IMG/VR virus record: IMGVR_UViG_3300042544_000425
Coordinates: 1-29,000 of that record
DNA: 29,000 bases
Source: a virus
Reading direction: 5' to 3' (one strand)
A program made the position numbers and the translations under genes. Under the pieces are notes generated by a model. It was not told where the DNA came from. It saw only the letters and a list, made by a program, of their open reading frames with translations, and ran no database searches. Positions 16,988 through 24,469 of this stretch are shown one piece after another; positions within the stretch are counted from its first letter, which is position 1; each line of letters begins with the position of its first letter.

Positions 16988-17660
16988 CTTGTGGTCTTTC
17001 CATTGAATCATATAAGCAAATAAGTGGTTCTTCGCGGATAACTTGTTCTCTCACATCTGTTGGCCAAATATATCCGTAGTTGTAACTATACACCCAACCA
17101 TCTGGGAAAAAATTAATCTTTAGCAGACGTTCTCTCTGATGACCAAATAGATTGTCGAGTCCTCGATAATAATAAAACATCTGGTCGGGATAATCCCTGA
17201 CGAATTTGGTAATCTTATCGATATCTAATCTGTCGTTCCATCTCAGAACACTAGAATTGAGATCCGTATATTTGTGCGGAATATCCTTTGTGTCTGTTTT
17301 CATTTTCTTCATGTTGTGCCAGTGGGTACGGACGAACGTCAATTTATCCACTGTATCGTAATCTACAATACAGTCAATATTCTGTTGGATCTCAATATCC
17401 AAATCTAAAAATAATTTTTCACCTTGCTGCCTAATTATCCTGCGATCGAATAAATGCAGTTTGTTCCACCATTTCTCGTAGTAGTTATTTTCTGGTAAAG
17501 GGATAACAGTAATTTCTGGATTTAGATCTAGTGGATGTTCAGTTAAGCAGTAAAAATTGAAATCTGTTGTTATGTGTTCACGGCATTGATCAAAAACACG
17601 GTTGACATGTTCTGGACCATATTTGCCACCCCACTTTACTGTGTAAATATTAATCATCAT
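16974..17660 (-). CDS. glycosyltransferase-like protein, paralogue 4
   Basis: 228 residues from the ATG at 17660, which forms an ATGA overlap with the upstream stop; the next codon is also ATG. It shares the cluster's scheme: 'IYTVKWGGKYGPEHVNRVF', 'FNFYCLTEHP', 'YEKWWNKLHLF' and 'KLFLDLDIEIQQNID' with Asp86-x-Asp88 as DxD. These are followed by 'DLNSSVLRW', 'GWVYSYNYG' and 'PLICLYDS'. The layout fits a GT-A nucleotide-sugar transferase acting in the cytoplasm. It is the most divergent of the four minus-strand copies together with the first. Donor and acceptor are unknown. Confidence 0.68.
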   Translation of the reverse strand: MMINIYTVKWGGKYGPEHVNRVFDQCREHITTDFNFYCLTEHPLDLNPEITVIPLPENNYYEKWWNKLHLFDRRIIRQQGEKLFLDLDIEIQQNIDCIVDYDTVDKLTFVRTHWHNMKKMKTDTKDIPHKYTDLNSSVLRWNDRLDIDKITKFVRDYPDQMFYYYRGLDNLFGHQRERLLKINFFPDGWVYSYNYGYIWPTDVREQVIREEPLICLYDSMERPQDVKL

Positions 17661-18475
17661 ACATTCCAATGCTCTAAAAGATCAGGGTCGACGAGCGACT
17701 CTTGCTTCACTTTACCTCTGCTGTTGTCCTGAAATGGAAGTAAGTCAACATTAAACACACAGAGGATACAGTCCTTTCTATATATTCCTACTTCTAAGTC
17801 GCCTTCGTGCCAGTTGCGACCGCGATTGTATGAGTAGGCGAATGTGCTTGGGAAGTGTGCCCAAAGTGGAGTATCACTAAAGTCACCCCAACGCCAACTG
17901 TGATAGTTGTCAGTTCCATCTGTAAACGTGAACCAAATACGTTCTTGGTGTTCTAGAACATCTTGCCAGATGCACTCTGTCTGATCATCCGACCACACCA
18001 TGCAACTACCATTAGTATATGCCCCGTGTGCTAACTTGAAATTGCGAGACTTCATGGGACGTGGATCCTGCCACCAAGAGCGCAACTTGGTAGGATTCTC
18101 TAGGTCATAGGTGATGATTGGCGATAAGTCGTTCTGAATAATTACATCCAGATCGAAGAATACAAATCTGCCAGTTGGTTTATCTTCTGCGAAGTTGTGG
18201 GTATTGAAGATAAAAGTCTTTGGTCGATCCCAGCAACGTGCCATGCCATATTTAAAATCCTCAGATCCGAACCAGTATTTCGGATGGATGTCGGGAATGT
18301 CTGGAAAGTCAATTACTTTAATTTCAGCGTCAAACCCTTCACTATTGTCTGTGTAGCAATAGAAGTGAAACTCAAAATTATCTGGAGTATGTTTCTTTGT
18401 CATTCGATAAAGACGATTGACAAACTCCGCAGAGTATTTCGTCCCCCATTTACAACAGACGTAATTAACTCTCAT
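17657..18475 (-). CDS. glycosyltransferase-like protein, paralogue 3
   Basis: 272 residues from the ATG at 18475, chosen because it overlaps the upstream TGA as ATGA and begins at the shared motif. Landmarks are 'NYVCCKWGTKYSAEFVNRLY', 'FYCYTDNSEGFD', 'IHPKYWFGSEDF' and 'RFVFFDLDVIIQNDL' with Asp108-x-Asp110. Then come 'TNGSCMVWSDD', 'GTDNYHSWRWGDF', 'TFAYSYNRGR' and 'CILCVFNVD'. It is very close in plan to the gene upstream (both have PKYWFG, NSHNW/NTHNF and DNYH-W), so these two are the most recent duplicate pair. GT-A type sugar transfer is inferred from the DxD and fold pattern only. Confidence 0.7.
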   Translation of the reverse strand: MRVNYVCCKWGTKYSAEFVNRLYRMTKKHTPDNFEFHFYCYTDNSEGFDAEIKVIDFPDIPDIHPKYWFGSEDFKYGMARCWDRPKTFIFNTHNFAEDKPTGRFVFFDLDVIIQNDLSPIITYDLENPTKLRSWWQDPRPMKSRNFKLAHGAYTNGSCMVWSDDQTECIWQDVLEHQERIWFTFTDGTDNYHSWRWGDFSDTPLWAHFPSTFAYSYNRGRNWHEGDLEVGIYRKDCILCVFNVDLLPFQDNSRGKVKQESLVDPDLLEHWNV

Positions 18476-19230
18476 TCGCAGTTCCATAATCTAATAATGT
18501 TTTCGTCTAAACAGTCAGATAATTCTTCCTGTTCTCTGGCGGATGGATGTGGAACATTGTCTGTGTTGAACAAACAGATCTTAGCATCTGGTCGAAACTT
18601 AAATCGTTTGACATCGTCGGGATGATGCTTGCCTCGATTCCAAGAATAAATCCAACCACCTGGAATATCTTTCCAGAAATCTCTCTGCCTCCAGTAATGA
18701 TAGTTGTCACTTCCCTTAAAGAAAGTTTTGAATACGGATTCTGAATTACTTAAAACATCTCTGTAAATGTGTTCGCATGATTTTCCAGGCCAAAGCATCA
18801 TACTGGAGTTAAAAAAAGTTCCGCGAATCTCAATAAACAATCTGTCGTGTTTCTGAGATTCTGGTTGCCAACGGCATTGAATGATACGAGGTTTCTGCGC
18901 AAGTTCTTCTATGTCAGATATATCTTCTTGGATTACTACATCAAGATCTAAGTAGCACCAGTTGCCTTCATATCCTAACCAGTTGTGTGAGTTGAATACT
19001 AAGAACTTTGCTCGATCGAAACAGAAGGTTTCTTTACCAAACCAATATTTCGGATGTAGAATACCATCGTCTGGTATTGGTGCAGTATCGCAAATTAAAC
19101 CATCGGTATCATCAGTATAACATGTAAATGTGAACAGGTTGGGGTAGTTCTTCTTTACCATGTTGTAAAGATTATTCACATATTTGGCGGGATACTTATC
19201 ACCCCACTTAATGCATACGAAGTTCATCAT
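18472..19230 (-). CDS. glycosyltransferase-like protein, paralogue 2
   Basis: 252 residues; two consecutive ATG codons at 19230 and 19227 both give sensible starts, and the gene overlaps the upstream coding end by 20-23 bp. Motifs in order: 'NFVCIKWGDKYPAKYVNNLY', 'TCYTDDTDGL', 'LHPKYWFGKETF', and 'NWCYLDLDVVIQEDI' with Asp95-x-Asp97. They continue with 'TFFNSSMMLWPG', 'GSDNYHYWRQRDF', 'GWIYSWNRGK' and 'ICLFNTDN'. The conserved DxD after a hydrophobic strand and the 'TDD' near residue 40 are typical of GT-A nucleotide-sugar enzymes. Partner genes on both sides are homologous, so the array probably arose by repeated duplication. Confidence 0.7.
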   Translation of the reverse strand: MMNFVCIKWGDKYPAKYVNNLYNMVKKNYPNLFTFTCYTDDTDGLICDTAPIPDDGILHPKYWFGKETFCFDRAKFLVFNSHNWLGYEGNWCYLDLDVVIQEDISDIEELAQKPRIIQCRWQPESQKHDRLFIEIRGTFFNSSMMLWPGKSCEHIYRDVLSNSESVFKTFFKGSDNYHYWRQRDFWKDIPGGWIYSWNRGKHHPDDVKRFKFRPDAKICLFNTDNVPHPSAREQEELSDCLDENIIRLWNCE

Positions 19231-19885
19231 ATTCTTTATCTGCTCCAGGAAACTGATCTAATCCATTTAATAATGCTATGGTATAACTTGGTCTATACCA
19301 GAAAGATTCATTGTGATCATCTATGCCATAATAGTCTGCGCCATATACGAACGAATATATCTCACCTTTCGGAAAGTAATTAAATCTAAAATCTTCGTGC
19401 CACAAAAATCTATCATCACCAAAGTATTTAACCATGTAGTAATCAGAGTCGCGCTCGAAGTGTTCCCATATATGTTTGACAGTTCCATCTTTCCACATCA
19501 TCACACTTGAGTTGTAGTTACTCAAGTAGCGCATACCATGAGTCTCTCCGACATGATCAGGAAACTCTTTATTCTTCCAATAAGTATACGCGATTGTTGG
19601 GTGAATGTCAAGGTAATTCCATAGATGATCAATATTATTTTGAATACGAATGTCTAAATCCAGATAAAGAACATCACCAAATCCACGTTGACTGAACATC
19701 CAAATCTTATACCAATGACCTTCTATATCATCTGGTAACGGCCAAGCAACAACAATTGGATCTAATCCTGTCGGATCGTCGGTAAAACATACGTAGGTAT
19801 ACTTCCTACCAGTGTCATTTACTATTCTGTTTACGTCCGCAGCAGAATATTTTTCACCATATTTCAGCATCAAAATCGTTTGCAT
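19208..19885 (-). CDS. glycosyltransferase-like protein, paralogue 1
   Basis: 225 residues from the ATG at 19885. A longer in-frame start at 19975 would run back into the divergent gene at 19936 and adds no family sequence, so it is rejected. Motifs: 'ILMLKYGEKYSAADVNRIV', 'YVCFTDDPTGLD', 'HWYKIWMFS' and 'VLYLDLDIRIQNNID' with Asp76-x-Asp78. They continue with 'SNYNSSVMMW', 'DDRFLWHEDF', 'GEIYSFVYG' and 'IALLNG'. It is the first gene of the minus-strand unit, behind a TATAAATT element. It fits a GT-A type transferase; similar genes are scattered in marine T4-like phages. The acceptor is unknown. Confidence 0.7.
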   Translation of the reverse strand: MQTILMLKYGEKYSAADVNRIVNDTGRKYTYVCFTDDPTGLDPIVVAWPLPDDIEGHWYKIWMFSQRGFGDVLYLDLDIRIQNNIDHLWNYLDIHPTIAYTYWKNKEFPDHVGETHGMRYLSNYNSSVMMWKDGTVKHIWEHFERDSDYYMVKYFGDDRFLWHEDFRFNYFPKGEIYSFVYGADYYGIDDHNESFWYRPSYTIALLNGLDQFPGADKEYDELRMH

Positions 19886-19900
19886 AGTATTCTCATTTAT

Positions 19901-19908
19901 TATAAATA
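19901..19908 (+). promoter_or_regulatory. T4-type late promoter
   Basis: An exact TATAAATA lies in the 50-bp divergent gap. By T4 spacing the transcript would begin near 19914, ~22 bp before the ATG at 19936, with AAGGG as ribosome binding site. It reads into the adhesin/fibre module. Confidence 0.65.
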
Positions 19909-19917
19909 TTACCGTAT

Positions 19918-19925
19918 AATTTATA
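19918..19925 (-). promoter_or_regulatory. near-consensus late promoter for the minus-strand cluster
   Basis: On the minus strand this reads TATAAATT, one mismatch from the T4 late element. A transcript would start near 19912, leaving a ~27-bp leader with GAGAAT before the ATG at 19885. It nearly abuts the opposite-strand late promoter, so the two units may be co-regulated or compete. Confidence 0.4.
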
Positions 19926-19935
19926 AGGGTTCCGA

Positions 19936-20265
19936 ATGGCACAAATTCAAAATATCTACATTGATCAGGGAACAACTTTTTCTTTATCTCTTGCGGTAAA
20001 TGATCAGAACGGAGATCTAAAAGATCTTACTGATTATACTGCAGCGGCACAAATGCGTAGATCGTATTATACCAATACTGCTATTAATTTTACTGCAGAA
20101 ATTTCTTTACCAGAAGAAGGTGAAGTTACCATATCCTTGACTGCGGTGCAAACCTCAGCAATAAAAGCAGGGAGGTATGTTTATGATATCGAAATTACAG
20201 GCGAAGGCGAAACGCTACGAGTTCTTGAGGGAATCGTTGTAATTAATCCAGAGGTAACAAAATAA
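19936..20265 (+). CDS. small beta-sandwich structural protein
   Basis: A 109-residue protein, first after the late promoter. The pattern 'IYIDQGTTFSLSLAVNDQNG', 'LTDYTAAAQMRRSY', 'EEGEVTISLTAVQTSAIKAG', then 'RYVYDIEITGEGETLRVLEG' is a recurrent small beta-sandwich. I associate it with fibre/baseplate accessory proteins of tailed phages, similar in outline to the N-terminal domain of lactococcal BppU-type baseplate proteins. There is no enzyme motif. Its stop overlaps the next start (TAATG), so the two are translationally coupled. The role is inferred as virion accessory or adhesin base. Confidence 0.65.
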   Translation: MAQIQNIYIDQGTTFSLSLAVNDQNGDLKDLTDYTAAAQMRRSYYTNTAINFTAEISLPEEGEVTISLTAVQTSAIKAGRYVYDIEITGEGETLRVLEGIVVINPEVTK

Positions 20266-20480
20266 TGACACTTAAAGTTGTAGTAGGAAACACAAATCCT
20301 ATAAATACAAATATAGTAAGCAGAAAGGCAGCAGCAAAGTTAGAGACTATTGCTGATGTCGATGCAACAGGTTTACAAGATGGTTATACATTGATATACA
20401 ATTCAACGACAAAAAAATGGGAAGCAGCAAACCCTGCATCTGAGGTGATATTAGATAATATAGACGGTGGAACGTATTAA
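20265..20480 (+). CDS. small fibre-linker protein ending in NIDGGTY
   Basis: A 71-residue protein coupled to the gene before it by a TAATG overlap. Residues 1-20 are a short strand region ('LKVVVGNTNPINTN'). Residues ~28-52 contain 'TIADVDATGLQDGYTLIYNS', then 'TTKKWEA', a motif frequent in phage fibre proteins. The C-terminus is 'DNIDGGTY', the same tag that ends the 554-residue fibre gene downstream and, slightly altered, the 67-residue gene at 22870. It is probably a small fibre or connector subunit; the function of the tag is unknown. Confidence 0.6.
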   Translation: MTLKVVVGNTNPINTNIVSRKAAAKLETIADVDATGLQDGYTLIYNSTTKKWEAANPASEVILDNIDGGTY

Positions 20481-20508
20481 ATAAGACAACCAAGAAGGAA
20501 TAGTCTAA

Positions 20509-22173
20509 ATGTCAACAATTATTCAAATTAAAAGAAGTTCAGGTTCAGCTGCTCCATCAACATCTGCCCTCCTAGAAGGCGAAATGGCATATGCACAGGA
20601 CGCATCTGGCAACGGTGCTAATGCTGTTCTGTATATCGAATCAATGGAAGGCGGATCTGCCGCAATTCATGCTGTTGGTGGTAAGAAATTTACTGCTGCC
20701 GTAGACGCAGCAACCGATGCAAATACTGCATCGACAATCGTAAAGCGTGATGCTTCGGGTAACTTCTCGGCAGGAACAATCACTGCAACCGTTACTGGTA
20801 CTGTTAGCGATATCAGCAACCACGACACAGACGATCTAAGCGAAGGTTCAACAAACCAATACTTCACTCAAGAAAGAGCAAGAGATTCTATCAGCGTTTC
20901 GGGTGACCTATCATACGACTCAGCGACTGGTGTAATTTCGTTCACCGATGGTGGTACTGATCTTTCTGCTTTCGACACCGACGATCTTGCTGAAGGTGCA
21001 ACAAACCAATACTTCACAACTGGTCGCGTAGAAGATGCAGTAGATAACTATCTATCTGGCGGAACAGGTATTTCCTATAACGAAGGCACAATCGATCTTG
21101 ACAATACAACAGTAACTGCCTCTTCTTATGGGTCGGCGTCTGCTGTTGCAACTTTCACAGTTGACGCACAAGGTCGTCTGACTGCTGCACAAGATCAAAC
21201 AATCGACATTACTGCATCGCAAGTTAATGACTTCACAACTGCGGCAGAAACTGCTATTGATGGTCACGTTACTGGCGGAACAGGACTTACCTACACCAAC
21301 GGAACAATCGATCTAGACGATACCGCAGTAACTGCTGGTTCGTATGGTTCTTCAACTCAAATCCCAACTTTCACAGTTGACGCACAAGGTCGTCTGACTG
21401 CTGCTAGTTACGAATCAATTTCAACTGATCTTGATATTTCGGCAGACACTGGCACGGATACAATCTCGCTTGCTACCGAAACTCTTGCATTCACAGGCGG
21501 AACAGGTGTTTCAACTTCGGTTTCTTCTGGTTCAGTAACAATCGGTATTGGTCAAGACGTAGGAACAACTGCTGATGTTGACTTCGGAAGCGTTTCGACC
21601 AACACAATCAAGGACTCTGCTGGCGTAACTGCCCTAACAATGTCAGGTGCAAACGTTACTGTTGCAGGAAACCTGACAGTTTCGGGAACAACAACTACTG
21701 TTAACTCGACAACTCTGACTGTTACCGATCCTCTCGTATTCGTTGGTAATGACAACAATGCAACCGACGCAGTTGACCTTGGTATCTTCGGTATGTATGA
21801 CACCAGCGGTTCGCAAGACCTTTACTCAGGTATCTTCCGCGATGCTTCAGACGGTAAGTGGAAAATCTTTAAGGATTCACAATCTGCTCCAACTACAACT
21901 GTTAACACAGGCGCGACTGGTTATACTGTTGCTACTCTTGTTGCTAACCTCGAAGGTTCGCTCTCAGGTGGAACAGTTTCGGGTCTTTCATCTGCAATCG
22001 CAGTTGGCGACGGTGGTACTGGTGTAACAACTCTGACTGCTAACGGTGTTCTGTTCGGTAACGGTACAAGCGGCATCCAAGCAACTGCAGTTGGTACGGC
22101 AGGTCAAGTCCTAACATCTGGTGGTTCAGGTGTTGCTCCTTCGTTCGGTAATATCGACGGTGGAACATACTAA
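20509..22173 (+). CDS. modular tail-fibre/adhesin protein
   Basis: A 554-residue protein with AAGGA before the ATG. The N-terminus 'STIIQIKRSSGSAAPSTSAL', then 'LEGEMAYA', belongs to the QIKRS-type attachment domain shared by four neighbours. Residues ~105-180 have two 'TDDL[SA]EG[SA]TNQYFT' modules. Residues ~183-305 hold two copies of a 72-residue unit ('GGTG[IL]xYxxGTIDLD', 'TFTVDAQGRLTAA'). Residues ~385-480 are a beta segment with 'NLTVSGTTTTVNS' and 'FRDASDGKWKIFKD'. The end is 'GGTGVTTLTANGVLFGNGTS' and 'FGNIDGGTY'. All of this is typical of phage fibre shafts. The likely role is host-surface contact or fibre shaft; the receptor is unknown. Confidence 0.72.
   Translation: MSTIIQIKRSSGSAAPSTSALLEGEMAYAQDASGNGANAVLYIESMEGGSAAIHAVGGKKFTAAVDAATDANTASTIVKRDASGNFSAGTITATVTGTVSDISNHDTDDLSEGSTNQYFTQERARDSISVSGDLSYDSATGVISFTDGGTDLSAFDTDDLAEGATNQYFTTGRVEDAVDNYLSGGTGISYNEGTIDLDNTTVTASSYGSASAVATFTVDAQGRLTAAQDQTIDITASQVNDFTTAAETAIDGHVTGGTGLTYTNGTIDLDDTAVTAGSYGSSTQIPTFTVDAQGRLTAASYESISTDLDISADTGTDTISLATETLAFTGGTGVSTSVSSGSVTIGIGQDVGTTADVDFGSVSTNTIKDSAGVTALTMSGANVTVAGNLTVSGTTTTVNSTTLTVTDPLVFVGNDNNATDAVDLGIFGMYDTSGSQDLYSGIFRDASDGKWKIFKDSQSAPTTTVNTGATGYTVATLVANLEGSLSGGTVSGLSSAIAVGDGGTGVTTLTANGVLFGNGTSGIQATAVGTAGQVLTSGGSGVAPSFGNIDGGTY
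21151..21404 (+). repeat. 38-bp perfect direct repeat, 216 bp apart
   Basis: The same 38 bases occur at 21151-21188 and 21367-21404, in frame, as part of the 72-residue protein repeat. Identity at DNA level implies recent duplication or conversion and allows domain loss by recombination. Confidence 0.8.
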
Positions 22174-22179
22174 TAAATA
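22172..22179 (+). promoter_or_regulatory. candidate late promoter (AATAAATA)
   Basis: AATAAATA overlaps the stop of the fibre gene and matches the looser NATAAATA late element reported for cyanophages. A transcript would start near 22185, right at the base of the hairpin at 22187-22209. Confidence 0.4.
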
Positions 22180-22186
22180 ACTGAAA

Positions 22187-22209
22187 TGGGGTGGGACAAT
22201 CCCACCCCA
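22187..22209 (+). terminator. strong GC-rich hairpin
   Basis: A perfect 10-bp stem (TGGGGTGGGA pairing with TCCCACCCCA) with a 3-base CAA loop, 14 bp after the fibre stop. The flank CATTCTTGG has no T-run, so classic intrinsic termination is doubtful. It may instead be a 3' stabiliser of the upstream transcript or a 5' cap for a transcript begun at the AATAAATA element. The GGAG for the next gene lies 8-11 bp downstream, outside the stem. Confidence 0.65.
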
Positions 22210-22227
22210 CATTCTTGGAGATACATA

Positions 22228-22545
22228 ATGGACCAAACAAAATTTATTAACTCGTATATTGCCAATCTTGCAGAACGATTGAAAGCGTTGACACTTGATA
22301 ACATCATGTTGAATACACAACTTACGATGGCAAATGAAAATAACAACGAGTTGTTGCGCAAAATTCAAATGCTCGAAGACATACAGAATATACCTGTTCC
22401 TAAGTCGGAATATATGGGATTAGACGGCACTTTGAAATCTGATTACAAATACACTGATGAGACCGATGAACCATATGTTATTGATGACGCAGAACGGAAC
22501 CAGAACGGAGCGTTAGATGTCGACAATAGTCCAAATAAAACGTAG
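22228..22545 (+). CDS. small coiled-coil hypothetical protein
   Basis: 105 residues from the ATG at 22228, which has GGAG 7 bp upstream. An in-frame ATG at 22186 lies inside the hairpin and is unlikely. Residues ~4-50 form a helical heptad stretch ('FINSYIANLAERLKAL', then 'NELLRKIQMLEDI'). Residues 55-105 are acidic, polar and probably disordered ('SDYKYTDETDEPYVIDDAER'). There is no enzyme motif. Its last 29 bp overlap the next adhesin gene. It could be a trimerising or assembly factor for the neighbouring fibres; that is inference. Confidence 0.6.
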   Translation: MDQTKFINSYIANLAERLKALTLDNIMLNTQLTMANENNNELLRKIQMLEDIQNIPVPKSEYMGLDGTLKSDYKYTDETDEPYVIDDAERNQNGALDVDNSPNKT

Positions 22546-22867
22546 CGAAACTACAGGCGCAGAACCTACATCTAGCGATCTCGCGGTAGGCGAACTTGCG
22601 GTCAATTTAGTAGATAATAAAATCTTCTCGAAAAAGACTGACGGAACAGTTGTTAGTCTTGGTGGAGTCGCAGTAAATGATGGTGGTGCGAACACAGGAG
22701 TGGCAACCATTTCATTCGCAGACACCATCTTCGGAGATTTCGTCGTTGACACGACAACGACTCCAGGCGTCGCAGTCGTTCGCCTAAATCAAAACGCAGA
22801 TTTAGATTACGGTCTAATTACCGACGATGTTTTTGAGTACAACTCAATCGATTATGGGAGTCTATAA
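22517..22867 (+). CDS. short QIKRS-type adhesin module
   Basis: A 116-residue protein with GGAG 6 bp before ATG. Residues 1-50 are a close relative of the 80-residue protein at 24470 ('VQIKRSETTGAEPTSSDLAV', then 'GELAVNLVDNKIFSKKTDG'). Residues 50-116 are a Thr/Val-rich beta part ending 'YNSIDYGSL', similar to that relative's end 'TVYDMGAL'. It looks like an attachment domain fused to a short tip. It is probably a minor fibre or decoration subunit; no catalytic residues are visible. Confidence 0.62.
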   Translation: MSTIVQIKRSETTGAEPTSSDLAVGELAVNLVDNKIFSKKTDGTVVSLGGVAVNDGGANTGVATISFADTIFGDFVVDTTTTPGVAVVRLNQNADLDYGLITDDVFEYNSIDYGSL

Positions 22868-22869
22868 TC

Positions 22870-23073
22870 ATGGCAGCCAGAGTAAAACTTAGAAGAGGTA
22901 CTTCTACTCAACACCAAGCATTTACTGGCGCAGAGGCAGAAATAACAGTTGACACAACTAACTGGTCAGTGAGAGTGCATGACGGATCGACTGCTGGCGG
23001 TCACGAACTTCTAAAAACATCTTTGGATAATATTGACGACGGTGCCATTCTAGATGGTGGAACATATACCTAA
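22870..23073 (+). CDS. short RRGT-type (Mtd_N-like) adhesin module
   Basis: A 67-residue protein made almost only of one domain: 'RVKLRRGTSTQHQAFTGAEA', then 'EITVDTTNWSVRVHDGSTAGG'. This matches the pattern of the N-terminal domain found in phage receptor-binding proteins such as Mtd and in many fibres. The C-terminus 'DNIDDGAILDGGTYT' is a variant of the NIDGGTY tag. It begins 2 bp after the previous stop. The same domain heads the 456-residue gene that follows. It may be a free copy of the attachment domain, or a small baseplate-binding peg. Confidence 0.62.
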   Translation: MAARVKLRRGTSTQHQAFTGAEAEITVDTTNWSVRVHDGSTAGGHELLKTSLDNIDDGAILDGGTYT

Positions 23074-23097
23074 ATAGGGTGGTAATAGGAGATAAAA

Positions 23098-24468
23098 ATG
23101 GCAACGATTTTACAACTTAGAAGAGGGACTACTACTCAACACTCTACCTTTACTGGTGCTGTTGGTGAAGTTACCGTCGACACAACAAAAGATACCGTAG
23201 TTGTTCATGATGGTACCACCGCTGGTGGTAAACCTCTGGCAACCGAAGCGTATGTTACATCGCAACTTGCTACAGCGGATAACACGGACGAGATTACAGA
23301 AGGTTCAACAAACCTCTACTTCACAAATGCTAGAGCAAGAGGCGCAGTATCGGTAACAGATTCTGGCGGCGACGGTTCACTGGCATACAATAGTTCGACT
23401 GGCGTATTTACCTTTACTGGTCCATCAGCGGCGGATGTTAGAGCACACTTCAGCGCCAGCACAGGCATTAGTATTACCAATGGTGCAATTTCATCTACCA
23501 TTACCCAATATACGGATGCACTAGCAAGAGGTGCCATTTCCGTAACTGACTCTGGTGGTGATGGATCTCTTTCGTATAATAACTCTACTGGTGTTCTAAC
23601 TTTCACTGGTCCAAGTGCATCTGATGTTCGCGCTCACTTCAGCGCTGGAACTGGAATCACAATCACCAATGGTTCAGTTGCGGTCGACTCGACTATTGCA
23701 ACTAAAACTTATGCTGACAATGCAGCAACAACTGCAGTTGCCAACGTAATTGATACCGCACCCGAAGCATTAAACACACTAAACGAACTCGCCGCAGCAC
23801 TTGGCGATGATGCTAACTTCTCGACCACTATTACTACCAGCATTGGAACTAAGTTAAATTCTTCCGCTGTTAGTGCCTTTGGTTTGACTCTAGTCGACGA
23901 TGCCGACGCTGCTTCTGCCAGAACTACTCTCGGACTAGGTACTGCAGCAACTACTGCTGCGACTGCTTACGCTACAGCGGCGCAAGGAACTAAAGCAGAT
24001 AATGCTCTCCCAGCAGCAAACGTAAGTGTTTTTGGTGGATCCTTAATCGACGACGCCGATGCTGCTGCTGCCAGAACAACACTGGGTCTTGGCACCGCCG
24101 CGACAACAGCATCTTCTGCATATGCTACTGCGGCACAAGGAACTAAAGCAGACGCTGCCTTACCATCGGCGAGTGTTAGTGTCTTTGGGTTAACTCTTGT
24201 TGACGATGCTGATGCAGCAACCGCCAGAACTACTTTGGGTCTGGGAACAGCGGCAACTACCGCTGCCACTGCCTATGCTACTGCTGCCCAAGGAACTAAA
24301 GCAGATAATGCTCTGCCAGCAGCAGATTATACTGCAGCAGATATTCTTACTAAAATTAAAACAGTCGATGGTGCTGGATCAGGACTTGACGCAGATCTCC
24401 TCGACGGTAACTCAAGTGCATATTTCCGCATTAATGTTTACAACGCAGCAGGGACGCTATTAAACTAA
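23098..24468 (+). CDS. modular tail-fibre protein with Mtd_N-like head
   Basis: A 456-residue protein with AGGAG 8 bp before ATG. Residues 1-45 are the RRGT domain ('LQLRRGTTTQHSTFTGAVGE', 'VVVHDGTTAGGKPL'). Residues ~62-76 share the 'EGSTNLYFTNARARG' module with the fibre at 20509. Residues ~80-200 hold two copies of a ~60-residue unit ('SVTDSGGDGSL', 'FTGPSAxDVRAHFSAxTGI'). Residues ~262-414 are three copies of a 51-residue unit centred on 'DDADAAxARTTLGLGTAATT'. The C-terminus is 'VYNAAGTLLN', like the small fibre protein at 9161. It is probably a trimeric fibre shaft with a short tip. Confidence 0.72.
   Translation: MATILQLRRGTTTQHSTFTGAVGEVTVDTTKDTVVVHDGTTAGGKPLATEAYVTSQLATADNTDEITEGSTNLYFTNARARGAVSVTDSGGDGSLAYNSSTGVFTFTGPSAADVRAHFSASTGISITNGAISSTITQYTDALARGAISVTDSGGDGSLSYNNSTGVLTFTGPSASDVRAHFSAGTGITITNGSVAVDSTIATKTYADNAATTAVANVIDTAPEALNTLNELAAALGDDANFSTTITTSIGTKLNSSAVSAFGLTLVDDADAASARTTLGLGTAATTAATAYATAAQGTKADNALPAANVSVFGGSLIDDADAAAARTTLGLGTAATTASSAYATAAQGTKADAALPSASVSVFGLTLVDDADAATARTTLGLGTAATTAATAYATAAQGTKADNALPAADYTAADILTKIKTVDGAGSGLDADLLDGNSSAYFRINVYNAAGTLLN
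23881..24339 (+). repeat. three 153-bp in-frame repeats
   Basis: Units begin at 23881, 24034 and 24187, each 153 bp (51 residues), Ala/Thr/Leu-rich with a TTLGLGTAATTA core. They differ by synonymous changes, which suggests older duplication under protein-level selection. Confidence 0.8.
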
Positions 24469-24469
24469 T

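Noticed and set aside
19886-19975. Extended start at 19975 for the first minus-strand transferase-like gene
   Set aside because: The extra 30 residues are not family-like and would overlap both the promoter region and the start of the divergent gene at 19936.
22187-22209. Classic intrinsic terminator with T-tract
   Set aside because: The stem is convincing but no run of T follows it, so simple Rho-independent termination is not supported; kept only as a hairpin with uncertain role.
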